Source: an uncultured Eubacteriales bacterium
Lineage (GTDB): Bacteria; Bacillota; Clostridia; Oscillospirales; CAG-272
DNA length: 64,000 nucleotides
Direction of reading: 5' to 3'
NCBI GenBank assembly: GCA_934394585.1
Contig: CAKRQU010000004.1
Coordinates: 16,634-80,633 of the forward strand
The notes under the pieces were generated by a model. The model was not told where the DNA came from and did not search any database. It worked only from the letters and a program-made list of their open reading frames with translations. This document shows positions 21,011-30,436 of this stretch, in pieces. Made by a program: the position numbers and the translations under genes. Numbering within the stretch: the first letter of the stretch is position 1; every line of letters starts with the position of its first letter.

Positions 21011-21039
21011 TTGACTTTTTTGCCTGATGATAATATAAT
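21011..21039 (+). promoter_or_regulatory. Promoter of alaS
   Basis: TTGACT (21011-21016), 17-base spacer, TATAAT (21034-21039), facing away from the rpoB promoter. Only about 70 nt separate it from alaS, too short for a T-box leader. Confidence 0.9.
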
Positions 21040-21113
21040 TAAATAAATCCGCGCGAAAATCGGCATAATTCCGCCCTTTTTGCGCATTTTTCAGGAAGTG
21101 AGGTCAATATTCC

Positions 21114-23744
21114 ATGAAATGGACTTCTTTAAACGATATCCGCGAGAAATTTCTCTCGTTTTTCGAGTCGAAAGGTCATCTCCGTCATGAAAGCTATTCG
21201 CTTATTCCCGAGGGAGATAAATCTCTTCTGCTCATAGTGGCGGGCATGGCTCCGCTGAAAAAATATTTCACGGGCGAAGCCGTACCGCCCTGCCGCCGTA
21301 TGACGACATGTCAGCGCTGCATCCGTACAAACGATATAGAAAACGTAGGCTATACGGCTCGCCACGGCACATATTTCGAAATGCTCGGCAATTTCTCCTT
21401 CGGCGATTATTTCAAGGAGGAAGCTCTGCCGTGGGCATGGGAATTTCTCACGCAGGTGCTCGAAATCCCCGAGGACAAGCTCTGGCCCTCGATATACGAA
21501 AAGGACGACGAGGCTTTCGAGATATGGAATAAGAAAATCGGAGTTCCCGCCGAGAGAATAATCCGCCTCGGCAAAGAGGATAATTTCTGGGAGCACGGCA
21601 GCGGTCCCTGCGGTCCCTGCTCCGAAATATATTTCGACCGCGGAGAAAAATACGGCTGCGGCAAGCCCGATTGCAGACCGGGCTGTGACTGTGACAGATA
21701 TATGGAAATCTGGAATAACGTTTTCTCCCAGTTCAATAACGACGGCAACGGCAATTATACCGAGCTGATCCAGAAAAATATAGATACCGGCATGGGACTG
21801 GAACGCCTCGCCTGCGTGATGCAGGGCGTGGACAGTATGTTTGATGTGGATACGATACAGAATATCATTTCCGCGATCGGCGACAAAGCCGGCATAAAAT
21901 ACAAAGAAAACGAAAAAGCCGATATATCCATGCGTATCATCGCAGACCACGCGCGCGCCTCCGCTTTCCTCATAGCCGACGGCGTAATGCCATCCAACGA
22001 AGGCAGAGGATATGTTCTGCGCCGCCTGCTCCGCCGCGCCTGCCGCCATGGCAGACTCCTCGGCATAAAGGGTCCTTTCCTCGACGATATAATAAAAGTA
22101 GTGGCGCATGAAAATGCGAGCGCATACCCCATGCTCACGCAGAAGCTGGATTATATCCTCAAAATAGCCGGACTGGAAGAAGAACGTTTCTCCCGCACGG
22201 TGGAATCGGGCATGAACCTGCTCGAAAATCTGATCGGCGATGCCGGAGCAAACGGCACGAAAATCATTTCCGGCGCGGATGCTTTCAAACTTTCCGATAC
22301 CTACGGTTTTCCCATAGATCTCACGCGCGAAATAGCTGCCGAGCGCGGCATTTCCGTAGATGAAGAGGGATATAAAGAAAAGCTCGCCGAGCAGAAAAAG
22401 CGCGCACGCGATGCACGCGGCAATATCGGCGGCTGGGACGGCAAAACAGCCGATACGCTTTCCGACGTGGCAAAAACGGAATTTGTCGGATATGACAGGC
22501 TCGAAACAAAAGCAAAAGTAATCGCGCTCATCGACTGCGATACGGACGAGCGCACCGATATAGCTTCCGGCAAAACCGTGGTCATCACCGACCGCACGGT
22601 TTTCTACGGTGAAGGCGGCGGCGAGGTAGGCGATACGGGCACAGCCTGCTCCGAAAACGCAAAGATAAATGTGACGGACACAAAGAAAAAGGACGGCATA
22701 TATATGCACGTATGCGATATATATGAAGGTTCCCTTTCCGTCGGCGACGAAATCACTCTCAGCGTGGAGCCGGTTCGCCGCGCGGCTGTAAAGCGCAATC
22801 ACAGCGCCGTTCACCTGCTGGATGCGGCTCTGCGTCGCATACTCGGCGATCATATAGCGCAGGCGGGCTCTTATGTGGATGAATACCGCGGCAGATTTGA
22901 TTTCACTCATTTTTCCGCAGTTACGCCCGACGAGCTGAAAAAAGCCGAGCGCATGATAAACGAAATCATCCTTTCAAATATTAAATCAGATATTTTCGAA
23001 ACGGATATAGATACGGCAAAGAAATCCGGCGCCATCGCGCTTTTCGGCGAAAAATACGGCAGCACCGTGCGCGTAGTGAAATTCGGAGATTTTTCGAGTG
23101 AGCTTTGCGGCGGATGCCATGTCGGTGCCACGGGCGAAATCGGTCTTTTCCGCATAATTTCGGAAAGCTCCGTTGCCGCAGGCACGCGACGCATCGAAAT
23201 AATGACGGGTATGAACGCATACAATGCCGTGCTCGAAAATGAGAAGCTTCTTTCCGATACGGCAGCCGCGCTGAAAGTAAGCGGCGCAGCCGAAATTCCC
23301 GCGAAAATAGCCGCAAACGCAGAGGAAGCAAAAGCTCTGAAAAAGGAAAACGAGGCGCTTTCTCTGAAGCTGGCTTCGGGAAGCATAAAGAAAATGCTGG
23401 ATAATGCTGCAGCTGTCGGCACGCTCCGCGTTGCCACACTCGAAAGCGAGCTTCCGCTCGAAACGCTCCGTTCGCTGGGCGACGACATAAAGGCAAATAA
23501 TCCCGATATCGTAGCGGTGATGAGCACTACCGCAGGCGGCAAGCTGAATATAGTAGCCGTATGCGGCAAGGATGCGGTTTCCTCCGGCGTGAAGGCGGGC
23601 GATACCGTAAAGAAAATATGTTCCATAGTCGGCGGAGGCGGAGGCGGCAGACCCGATGTAGCCTGCGCAGGCGGCAAATTCCCCGAAAAAGTCGGCGAAG
23701 CCATGGCTTCCGTGTGCGATATAGTGAAATCGCTTATTAAATAA
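21114..23744 (+). CDS. alaS: Alanyl-tRNA synthetase
   Basis: Charges tRNA-Ala; 876 residues, full length. The N-terminal class II catalytic core includes FFESKGH, motif 2 RCIRTNDIENVG, and the following FEMLGNFSFGDYFKEEA. The editing domain holds the HSAVHLL and CGGCHVG zinc-site motifs. The C-Ala domain ends with GGGGGGRPDVA, the normal family terminus. A strong promoter lies 75 bases upstream and a HIT hydrolase follows 16 bases downstream, probably in the same transcript. Confidence 0.99.
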   Translation: MKWTSLNDIREKFLSFFESKGHLRHESYSLIPEGDKSLLLIVAGMAPLKKYFTGEAVPPCRRMTTCQRCIRTNDIENVGYTARHGTYFEMLGNFSFGDYFKEEALPWAWEFLTQVLEIPEDKLWPSIYEKDDEAFEIWNKKIGVPAERIIRLGKEDNFWEHGSGPCGPCSEIYFDRGEKYGCGKPDCRPGCDCDRYMEIWNNVFSQFNNDGNGNYTELIQKNIDTGMGLERLACVMQGVDSMFDVDTIQNIISAIGDKAGIKYKENEKADISMRIIADHARASAFLIADGVMPSNEGRGYVLRRLLRRACRHGRLLGIKGPFLDDIIKVVAHENASAYPMLTQKLDYILKIAGLEEERFSRTVESGMNLLENLIGDAGANGTKIISGADAFKLSDTYGFPIDLTREIAAERGISVDEEGYKEKLAEQKKRARDARGNIGGWDGKTADTLSDVAKTEFVGYDRLETKAKVIALIDCDTDERTDIASGKTVVITDRTVFYGEGGGEVGDTGTACSENAKINVTDTKKKDGIYMHVCDIYEGSLSVGDEITLSVEPVRRAAVKRNHSAVHLLDAALRRILGDHIAQAGSYVDEYRGRFDFTHFSAVTPDELKKAERMINEIILSNIKSDIFETDIDTAKKSGAIALFGEKYGSTVRVVKFGDFSSELCGGCHVGATGEIGLFRIISESSVAAGTRRIEIMTGMNAYNAVLENEKLLSDTAAALKVSGAAEIPAKIAANAEEAKALKKENEALSLKLASGSIKKMLDNAAAVGTLRVATLESELPLETLRSLGDDIKANNPDIVAVMSTTAGGKLNIVAVCGKDAVSSGVKAGDTVKKICSIVGGGGGGRPDVACAGGKFPEKVGEAMASVCDIVKSLIK

Positions 23745-23760
23745 ACAAGGAGAAAAAATC

Positions 23761-24102
23761 ATGGAAAACTGTCTTTTCTGTAAAATAGCTTCCGGAGATA
23801 TTCCCTCCTCAAAGGTTTATGAGGATGAAGAAATCCTCGCTTTCCGCGATATAAATCCTCAGGCTCCCGTCCATGTGCTTGTCATTCCGAAAACGCATAT
23901 CGCCGGCGCCGATGATATCACTGCGGAAAACAGCGGCATAGTATCGTATATATTTGAGAAAATCCCCGCCATAGCAAAATCCGCAGGAATAACAAACGGC
24001 TACCGCATAATATCAAATTGCGGTCCCGATGCCTGCCAGAGTGTGCCCCATCTGCATTTTCATATTCTCGGCGGCGCACAGCTCGCAGACAAAATGGCAT
24101 GA
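23761..24102 (+). CDS. HIT-family nucleotide hydrolase (HinT-like)
   Basis: A 113-residue histidine-triad protein. It starts CLFCKIASGDIPSSKVYED, the usual HinT opening with two Cys of a possible zinc site, and ends with the triad HLHFHILGG. These enzymes hydrolyse adenosine phosphoramidates and acyl-adenylates. Its location right after alaS fits the idea of clearing aminoacyl-adenylates, which is an inference. AAGGAG precedes the ATG and a terminator follows. Confidence 0.95.
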   Translation: MENCLFCKIASGDIPSSKVYEDEEILAFRDINPQAPVHVLVIPKTHIAGADDITAENSGIVSYIFEKIPAIAKSAGITNGYRIISNCGPDACQSVPHLHFHILGGAQLADKMA

Positions 24103-24126
24103 GTGATAAAGTAATAAATGAAAAAA

Positions 24127-24154
24127 CAGTCCGTTCCAACGGACTGCTTTTTTG
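24127..24154 (+). terminator. Terminator of alaS-HIT
   Basis: Nine-base arms CAGTCCGTT/AACGGACTG with a two-base loop, followed by a T run. Confidence 0.92.
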
Positions 24155-24260
24155 TTTCATTGTGAGATTTCATTTTCTCTCCAAAGGAAACGAAGGTGTA
24201 CTTTTCTATGAAGAAAAGTACCAAAAGTCAAAAAGAGGAAAGAATTCCTCTTTTGAACTC

Positions 24261-24688
24261 TTTCTTTGTCGCCTCACGGCGACCAGTGCGAACACACTGC
24301 CCCGTCAGTCCTACCGCAGACTAAACCGGAAGTGCGGATCAAATCCACGCTTAACACGGACTTTAGTCTGTTCAGATTTTGGCTTTAGCCGCCACGTTTC
24401 GATGTCCATCAAGCCATGCTCGCTCCGTCGGAATTTAGTCTATAGTGGGAAGTGTATCAAAAGCCGCGGCGAGAGCCATCCACCCCGTCGAATCTGCTTG
24501 TTTTTTGCGGCATACTTTGTTCGCACGCGCGGTATGGCGGTAGTTTCGCGGAGAGATAGACAAAAACTTTTTTGATTTGCTATATATAGCACATACTTGC
24601 CGCGCATTGCTTTTTGCGGCTAACTCGACGGGGTGCGAGGTAGTTTGCAAAGGAGGGCGAGGAGCCTTCCTTTGATGACTTTTGCCGC
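24261..24688 (+). repeat. Dispersed 428-bp repeat, copy B
   Basis: Same length and orientation as copy A. Its inverted arms are at 24481-24491 and 24625-24635 (155 bp span) and its GCTATATATAGC palindrome is intact. One base is lost before the left arm and one gained inside the arms, so the total length is unchanged. It lies between the convergent HIT gene and the permease gene, between their terminators. About 80 bases of A/T-rich hairpin sequence precede it. Confidence 0.9.
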
Positions 24689-24721
24689 GCTTTTTGTCAG
24701 TAAAAAGCGCGATCGTACCTC

Positions 24722-24781
24722 GGGCGGCAGTCGCCCGCCTTCTTCTTTTTACAAAAAGAAGCAAGTACGCGACTGCCGCCC
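24722..24781. repeat. GC-rich inverted repeat flanking copy B
   Basis: Perfect 13-bp arms GGGCGGCAGTCGC (24722-24734) and its complement (24769-24781) enclose a small CTTCTTTTT/AAAAAGAAG hairpin. Related GGGCGGCAG or GCGGGCG modules flank copies A and C and occur at 50.4 kb. Confidence 0.75.
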
Positions 24782-24815
24782 GCTTCTTTTTCTTCTTTTC
24801 TTCAAAAGAAAAATC

Positions 24816-24843
24816 AAAGCAGCCCGTTTTTCGGACTGCTTTT
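24816..24843 (-). terminator. Terminator of the permease gene
   Basis: Arms AAAGCAGNCCG/CGGNCTGCTTT around a T-rich loop, beginning 6 bases past the permease stop. It may act in both directions. Confidence 0.8.
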
Positions 24844-24848
24844 CATTT

Positions 24849-26273
24849 TCATTTTGCTTCCGTAGTATCTGCCAGAGCTTTCTTTTTCGCATGGAGGAAT
24901 ATTCCGCCCACGCCCATGATAGCGGCATATACGATGAGATATCCCAGACAAGGAAGCCCATGCTTGTAAATGCACGTGCCGACCATTATCACGGAACCGA
25001 TTATGGCAAGCAGTGGCAATATAAAGCGCTTCCATGCGCCTTCGCCTTTTGCCTTTTTCATCCACATTATAAATATCGGCAGATACATGGCATAGATAGT
25101 GATTATCGGGAGCTCCGATGAATCGAAAGCGAAAATTCCGCCCCATGTGCCGGCAAGATTTGCGAGATAGAAATATGTACCCCATGCTGCACACGCGGCA
25201 AGGCCTATCACCGCGGAATTATTCGGCATATTCGTTTTCCCGTCTATCTGAGAGAAAATTTCATGCGCGGGTCCCTGCTTGCGTGCGGCTACGGCATAAA
25301 TTCCGCGCGTGGAAGCGAGCATAAGCCCGTTCAGCGTGCCGAGGCAGGATATGGCTATAAAGAGATTCAGCATATTTCCGAGGAAACCGCCGAATATATT
25401 TTTGAAAGCGGATGTCGCGCCCTTTATAACGAGATTTTCACTCGTTTCGCCGCCCGCCAGACCTATATTGTATGCCACATAAATGGATATGATGATTATA
25501 CCGCCGAGAGTGAGCGCGATGGGCAGATTTTTCTTTGAATTTTTCAGCTCGGCATTTATGGATGTCGCGATAATCCAGCCTTCATAAGCAAAAGCCGTGG
25601 TACATACTGCGGCAAAAAGCAAACCCATGAATGTCTTGTCCTGCGGCACGCCCGAATTTGCGAAATTTTCTATCAGCAGATGCTCGGGACTGAGCAGACC
25701 GTAAATTATGCCCACCACAGCCATCAGCACGAGCGGTATGAATTTTATCACGGTAGTTGTGGTCTGAAATTTGCCCGCCAGCTTCGGCGAAATGCTGTTT
25801 ATCACATAAGTCATGCAGAGATAAAACATCATCAGTACCATGCATTCCGGACCGATAAGGCAACCGCCTTCCGCTGCGGGAACAGTCATGGGAAAATCCG
25901 GATTTGCTGATGTGATAAATACAAGTGTATAACGTGCGGAAACCCACGCGAGCACGCTCGTCATCGCGGGATAATATATAAATGTGGTAAACCAGCCCAT
26001 ATAATAGGCGTATTTCGGTCCCACGAGTGCCTCGGAATAATCCACTATTCCGTTCACCTTTTCATATTTCTGCGCCATGCAGGAAAAAGCAAGCAGGCAG
26101 GCGAGCATGATAAGACCGCCTATGATCCATGAAAGCACGCCTATCACGAGATTTCCTCCGGTGGCGGTGAGAATGTCCTGCGCCTTGAAGAAGATGCCCG
26201 AGCCTACCACGATACCCACAACCATGCAGATAGCCGTGAAAAGCCCGAATTTTTTAGTCAGTTTGTTTTCCAT
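24849..26273 (-). CDS. APC-family amino-acid permease
   Basis: A 474-residue inner-membrane transporter with about 12 helices. The start MENKLTKKFGLF is chosen for its GAAGGA ribosome site; an upstream ATG would add 15 unrelated hydrophobic residues. The first helix carries GIVVGSGIFFK, the substrate-binding GSG motif of APC transporters of the LAT type, and FAYEGWIIATSINAE in helix 6 is also LAT-like. Substrate (neutral amino acid?) cannot be set from sequence. A single-gene unit with its own promoter and terminator. Confidence 0.92.
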   Translation of the reverse strand: MENKLTKKFGLFTAICMVVGIVVGSGIFFKAQDILTATGGNLVIGVLSWIIGGLIMLACLLAFSCMAQKYEKVNGIVDYSEALVGPKYAYYMGWFTTFIYYPAMTSVLAWVSARYTLVFITSANPDFPMTVPAAEGGCLIGPECMVLMMFYLCMTYVINSISPKLAGKFQTTTTVIKFIPLVLMAVVGIIYGLLSPEHLLIENFANSGVPQDKTFMGLLFAAVCTTAFAYEGWIIATSINAELKNSKKNLPIALTLGGIIIISIYVAYNIGLAGGETSENLVIKGATSAFKNIFGGFLGNMLNLFIAISCLGTLNGLMLASTRGIYAVAARKQGPAHEIFSQIDGKTNMPNNSAVIGLAACAAWGTYFYLANLAGTWGGIFAFDSSELPIITIYAMYLPIFIMWMKKAKGEGAWKRFILPLLAIIGSVIMVGTCIYKHGLPCLGYLIVYAAIMGVGGIFLHAKKKALADTTEAK

Positions 26274-26309
26274 TGTATATCCTTCCAAAAAAGTAAAAAG
26301 TATAAGAAT

Positions 26310-26338
26310 AGTATACACTATGGAAAATATTCTGTCAA
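26310..26338 (-). promoter_or_regulatory. Promoter of the permease gene
   Basis: Minus-strand TTGACA (26333-26338), 17-base spacer, TATACT (26310-26315), leaving a leader of about 30 nt. No riboswitch or T-box fits in this space. Confidence 0.88.
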
Positions 26339-26417
26339 GTTTTTGCGGATAATCAAAATTTTTTCGTTGTTTTATATCAAAATTCGAAAAAATTTCGTGA
26401 AATACAGTGATAATATT

Positions 26418-26858
26418 TTAAATTTTATTTTTGCGGTTTTCGATCAGCGCTTTCATCGCCTCTGTATATCCGTCAAAGCCTTTTCCCGCTATCGTTTTTA
26501 TGCACACGGGCGAAACGTAAGATATCCTGCGGAAAGCTTCACGCGAATTGACGTCCGAAATATGCACCTCTGCCGTCGGTATATCCACCGCTTTTATCGC
26601 GTCCGCTATGGCTACGCTCGTATGAGTATACGCGGCGGGGTTTATCACTATGCCGTCCGCCTTGCCGTAAACGCTCTGGATTTTGTCCACTATATCGCCC
26701 TCGTGATTTGACTGATAAAATTCCGCTTCCACGCCGAGCCGCTGCGCTTCGGCGCTTATATACGAAATGAGATCCGCATACGTTTTTCTGCCGTAAATAT
26801 CCGGCTCGCGTATGCCGAGCATATTCAGATTGGGTCCGTTTATCACAAGTATTTTCAT
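26418..26858 (-). CDS. aroQ: 3-Dehydroquinate dehydratase, type II
   Basis: Third step of the shikimate pathway: dehydration of 3-dehydroquinate to 3-dehydroshikimate. The 146-residue protein opens with ILVINGPNLNMLGIREPDIYG, containing the substrate-loop and catalytic Tyr of the dodecameric type II enzyme, and has the catalytic-His motif VHISDVNSREAFR. It overlaps the fused aroE-aroK gene by 4 bases (ATGA), so the two are translationally coupled. No clear terminator is visible downstream, in the 144 bases before the permease gene. Confidence 0.97.
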   Translation of the reverse strand: MKILVINGPNLNMLGIREPDIYGRKTYADLISYISAEAQRLGVEAEFYQSNHEGDIVDKIQSVYGKADGIVINPAAYTHTSVAIADAIKAVDIPTAEVHISDVNSREAFRRISYVSPVCIKTIAGKGFDGYTEAMKALIENRKNKI

Positions 26859-28078
26859 TTTTCCAGCTCCTTTATTATCATATCAGCCACCTCGTCCGGT
26901 GCGGCATTTCCGTCCACCTCTATATCGGCAAATCTGCGGTAAAGCGGCAGGCGCGCTTCAAAAAGGCGCTTTGTTGCCCCGTCGCCGGCGGAAAGCGGTC
27001 TGCCGTCACGCGCCAGCCGTTCCACATCGCGGTTTATAAAAACTATCCTGCCGTTTTGCGCAAGTGAGGCGTAATTTTCCTCTACGGTAACGACGCCGCC
27101 GCCCGTAGCTGTCACGGAACCGCATTTCTTTCCCGCTTCGGCGACAGCCTCGGCTTCGATACGGCGGAAAGCCGCTTCGCCGTCCTCCGTTATTATCTCT
27201 GCGGGGGTTCTGCCTTTTTCGGCTATCATATCGTCGGTATCCGCAAAAGCTTTGCCCATCCTCTCCGCAAGAATTTTTCCCACGGTGGTTTTCCCGCTCC
27301 CCGGCATACCTATCAGCGATATGGTTTCCTCCTTTTTTTCTATGGCTTTTATTATTTTTTCCGTTTCGGCATCGTCCTTTGGCACGCCAGTAAAAAGCTC
27401 GGATGCGCGTTTTGCCTGCGCGACAAGCATGGCGAGCCCGTTTGCACAGGGTATGCCGAGCTTCTCTGCCGCGAGCATCAGCGCAGTTTTTGCGGGATTG
27501 AATATCACGTCGAAAACATATCCGCACTTTTTAAAACCGCGCACGTCGAGCGGCATCACGCCGTTATTCGGGTACATTCCCACGGGCGTGGTGTTTACTA
27601 TGATATCGCTTTCCAGATACGGCTTTATCCCCTCGGGATTATTATCCTTGTGAAGCAAAACGCAAACCTCCGCGCCCGCCTGCCTCAGCGCGTGGCATAC
27701 GGCTTTGGACGCGCCGCCGTTTCCTATCACCAGCACGTTTTTGCCGCGTATATCCGTGCCCGAGCGCTTCAGCGTATACGAAAAGCCGTAGGCATCCGTA
27801 TTATCGCCGCAGAGCTGCCCCGCGGCATTGCGGTATACGGCATTTACCGCGCCTATTTCGCGCGCCGCGTCCGACAGCACATCGAGATGCGGGATTATCG
27901 CCTGCTTATACGGTATTGTCACATTGAACCCGTCAAGGCGCTCGTTTTTTATGAAGTCCGCTATCATATCCTCGCTCTCCAGCTCGTAAAGGCGATATTC
28001 GTAATCGCCGAGCATGGCGTGTATCTGCGGGGAAAAACTGTGCCCCAGCTTTTTGCCTATGAGTCCGAATCTTTTCAA
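26855..28078 (-). CDS. aroE: Fused shikimate dehydrogenase-shikimate kinase (AroE-AroK)
   Basis: A single 407-residue polypeptide for two consecutive steps. Residues 1 to about 235 are shikimate dehydrogenase: HSFSPQIH (13-20), NVTIPYK with catalytic Lys58, DNTDAYGF with Asp95, and the NADP loop VIGNGGASKA (117-126). Residues about 252-407 are shikimate kinase: Walker A GMPGSGKT (257-264), DTDDMI (280-285), GGGV (326-329) and the lid RDGRPL (357-362). The linker is short and charged. Translation starts at TTG (28076-28078) with AGGAG nine bases upstream. The operon is completed by aroQ, which overlaps by four bases. No frameshift separates the halves. Confidence 0.95.
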   Translation of the reverse strand: MKRFGLIGKKLGHSFSPQIHAMLGDYEYRLYELESEDMIADFIKNERLDGFNVTIPYKQAIIPHLDVLSDAAREIGAVNAVYRNAAGQLCGDNTDAYGFSYTLKRSGTDIRGKNVLVIGNGGASKAVCHALRQAGAEVCVLLHKDNNPEGIKPYLESDIIVNTTPVGMYPNNGVMPLDVRGFKKCGYVFDVIFNPAKTALMLAAEKLGIPCANGLAMLVAQAKRASELFTGVPKDDAETEKIIKAIEKKEETISLIGMPGSGKTTVGKILAERMGKAFADTDDMIAEKGRTPAEIITEDGEAAFRRIEAEAVAEAGKKCGSVTATGGGVVTVEENYASLAQNGRIVFINRDVERLARDGRPLSAGDGATKRLFEARLPLYRRFADIEVDGNAAPDEVADMIIKELEK

Positions 28079-28147
28079 AATTTCAAGCTCCTTTCGGGAT
28101 TTTATTTTTCTTTATCACGCCGTAAAAATGCTTTTTATACAAATGTA

Positions 28148-30436
28148 TCAAATCCTGATATCGTTGAATGTGCCTATATTTTTCATTATTTCTCTCTCTC
28201 GCTCATGGCAGGTGAAAACGAGGCACTGCCCGTATTCGCCGTAAAGCCTGTAAAGCAATTCCAGCGTATTGGAAAGCCTGTCCGCATCGAGACGCGAAAA
28301 GCTTTCGTCGAAAATAAAGGGCGGTATGCTCTTTTTGCAAAGCATATCCATCAGCGCTATTCTCAGGCTGAGATAAGCTATATCCGATGTGCCCGCGGAA
28401 AGGCTGTCCGCGCCGCGCGTCACGCCGTCGAAATAACTCATGGCAAAATCCGCATCCACTCCGAGAGTTTTGTATTTTCCTCCGGAAAGCTTTGACATCA
28501 CCTTGCCCGCAGTTTTCGCCAGCTTCGGCGAAATGCCCTCGCGCAGTTTGCCCGAGGCGGATTCCATCGCCTCTATGGCGAGAACATAGGATTCGAATTT
28601 TTCGGATGCTGCGGCTATTTTGCCTTTCAGCGCCTCTGCCTCCGGCGCTATTTTCACGGGATTTTCGCCCGTGGCGGAAATCGCGGAATATTCCTTTTCT
28701 ATATTGTGCATCAGCTCTTTTGAAGAAGCCGCCGAGCGCACGAGAAATTCGTAATCGCGCTTTTTCTTGCGGAAATCAAAGCTTTCCGTTTCGGGCGGAA
28801 ACTGCTCGGAAACCGACTGCGCTATCAGATCTTCGGGGTAGCCGGAAAGCTCTTTTGTATATTCGGAAAGTTTAGCCTGCTTTTCTTTTATCATTATTTC
28901 CAGCTTTTCCATCTCGCTTTTTTTGGCTTCGCATTTCGCGATGGCTTTTGCCAGAGATTCGGCTGTATTTTCCGATATGTCAAATCGCGCCGCCTCCAGC
29001 GCGCGTATTATTCCCGTGCTCGTTTTGTTGAGTGCGGCAGAAGCTTCGTCAAATTTGTTTTCCGCGCCCCTTTTGCCCTCTATTATATACATCAGAGCCG
29101 CTTCATCTTTCTGAGAAGCCTTGACCAGCTCGTCAAATTCCGCATAATCGGCACAGCCGAACATCGAACATATACCGCTGACATTTTTCGAATTTTTGCC
29201 GTACAGCACAAAGCCCGCCGCGGCAAATACAAGACACGCGCCCGCTATTATGCCGAATATCGCTCTCACGGCATTGTTTCCGCCCATCACGAGAGAAGCC
29301 ACCAGCAGCGACAGCGAAATCACCGCGCCCGTAATCCCGGTTATGGCGTAAAGCCTGCTTTTTGCGGCGCTTTTTCTGCTCTGCTCCATTTCTTTCATCA
29401 GCGCGTCGCGCTTGCCGCCGGAGCCGAATTTTTCGAAAACAGCCAGCTTTTCATTCATATCGCCCAGCTTTTTTCTCGCGGCTTCCATTCCGCTTTTTGC
29501 GTCCTCATAACGCGCCGCGGCTATTTTCAGCTCGCTCTGCGACGAACGCAGATGATCTATATATTCGCTTTTGTATATGTGCGCGCCGCCGGTCGTTTCC
29601 GCATCGCAAAGATTTGTCATAAGCGAACGCAATTCCGTCTCTTCGCCGCGCGTTTTGTTGAATTTGCGGTAAAGCTGCTTTATCGTATACCGTTCGTAGC
29701 ACTCCAGCTCTTCCTTTACGGTTTGTGCCTCGCGCTCCGCCTTTTCTGCCGATTCCAGAAGCTCGCGTCTGCGCCCGTCCAGATATATCAGCCTTGCGCC
29801 CGTGGATTTCGAGGCGTCCAGCCTGTCCTCCAGCGTGCCGAGCTTTTCTTTCATTTCGGCTATCTGCCCGCCGCCCTTGTTTTTGTGCCACAGAAATTTG
29901 CGCGCGTCGTCCAGCTTTTTCAGCGCCTTTTTCGTATTTGCGCTCTCATCTCCGGAAAAAAGTATATTTTCCGCCGCCTCGCAAAGACTTCTGCCGCCCA
30001 CCTTGCTCTCGCCTATCTGACTTATGTACGCGGTGCTCTCGAAAACATTCTCCGGTATACCGAAAAATTCCTCGCCCGGATTTTTGCCGCGAAGGCACGG
30101 CATGTTTGTTTCGTTGTCGAAAATTGCGCATTTCTCGGAAAACGTGATTTTCCCGTCCGTCCCGCAGGTCATCACTGCGTCGCGCTCCACTCTGTATGTC
30201 AGCGAATCGTCCTCAAATATTATATATCCCGCCGCACGCGATGTTTCCCAGCTGAAAAGCCGCTGCTTTTCCTCGCTTTTCGACGGCAATCCGTAAAAGA
30301 CAAACTTTATGAAACTGCATATCGTGCTTTTTCCGGATTCGTTGCCGCCCGTCAGAATATTTATTCCCGAAGTGAGATCGAGAGTAAGATCGTTTATTTT
30401 CCCGAAACTTTGTATATGAATGCCGGAAATAATCAT
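28148..30436 (-). CDS. YhaN/SbcC-like AAA ATPase with internal membrane hairpin
   Basis: A 762-residue SMC-like ATPase. Walker A GGNESGKST is at residues 30-38. Long coiled coils follow, with two hydrophobic helices between them (roughly residues 340-400, SLLVASLVMGG and IIAGACLVFAAAGFVLYG). The C-terminal half carries a signature-like SLSAGTSDIAYLSLRIAL and Walker B FIFDESFSRLD. This layout fits the YhaN family, whose members are often encoded beside an Mre11/SbcD-type nuclease. No such nuclease is seen here; the neighbours are yqeG (4-bp overlap) and aroE-aroK. A role in DNA repair or membrane-associated DNA handling is inferred only. Confidence 0.88.
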   Translation of the reverse strand: MIISGIHIQSFGKINDLTLDLTSGINILTGGNESGKSTICSFIKFVFYGLPSKSEEKQRLFSWETSRAAGYIIFEDDSLTYRVERDAVMTCGTDGKITFSEKCAIFDNETNMPCLRGKNPGEEFFGIPENVFESTAYISQIGESKVGGRSLCEAAENILFSGDESANTKKALKKLDDARKFLWHKNKGGGQIAEMKEKLGTLEDRLDASKSTGARLIYLDGRRRELLESAEKAEREAQTVKEELECYERYTIKQLYRKFNKTRGEETELRSLMTNLCDAETTGGAHIYKSEYIDHLRSSQSELKIAAARYEDAKSGMEAARKKLGDMNEKLAVFEKFGSGGKRDALMKEMEQSRKSAAKSRLYAITGITGAVISLSLLVASLVMGGNNAVRAIFGIIAGACLVFAAAGFVLYGKNSKNVSGICSMFGCADYAEFDELVKASQKDEAALMYIIEGKRGAENKFDEASAALNKTSTGIIRALEAARFDISENTAESLAKAIAKCEAKKSEMEKLEIMIKEKQAKLSEYTKELSGYPEDLIAQSVSEQFPPETESFDFRKKKRDYEFLVRSAASSKELMHNIEKEYSAISATGENPVKIAPEAEALKGKIAAASEKFESYVLAIEAMESASGKLREGISPKLAKTAGKVMSKLSGGKYKTLGVDADFAMSYFDGVTRGADSLSAGTSDIAYLSLRIALMDMLCKKSIPPFIFDESFSRLDADRLSNTLELLYRLYGEYGQCLVFTCHEREREIMKNIGTFNDIRI

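Noticed and set aside
21040..21113. A T-box before alaS
   Set aside because: Only about 70 nt of leader and no T-box core; no room for a specifier stem.
21129..22910. A 593-codon open frame antisense to alaS
   Set aside because: It shadows alaS codons; the product resembles no protein, has no ribosome site, and alaS itself is certain.
24261..24688. Insertion sequence explanation for the repeat
   Set aside because: No transposase frame, no clear target duplication and no long terminal repeats at the outer ends; a non-autonomous element remains possible.
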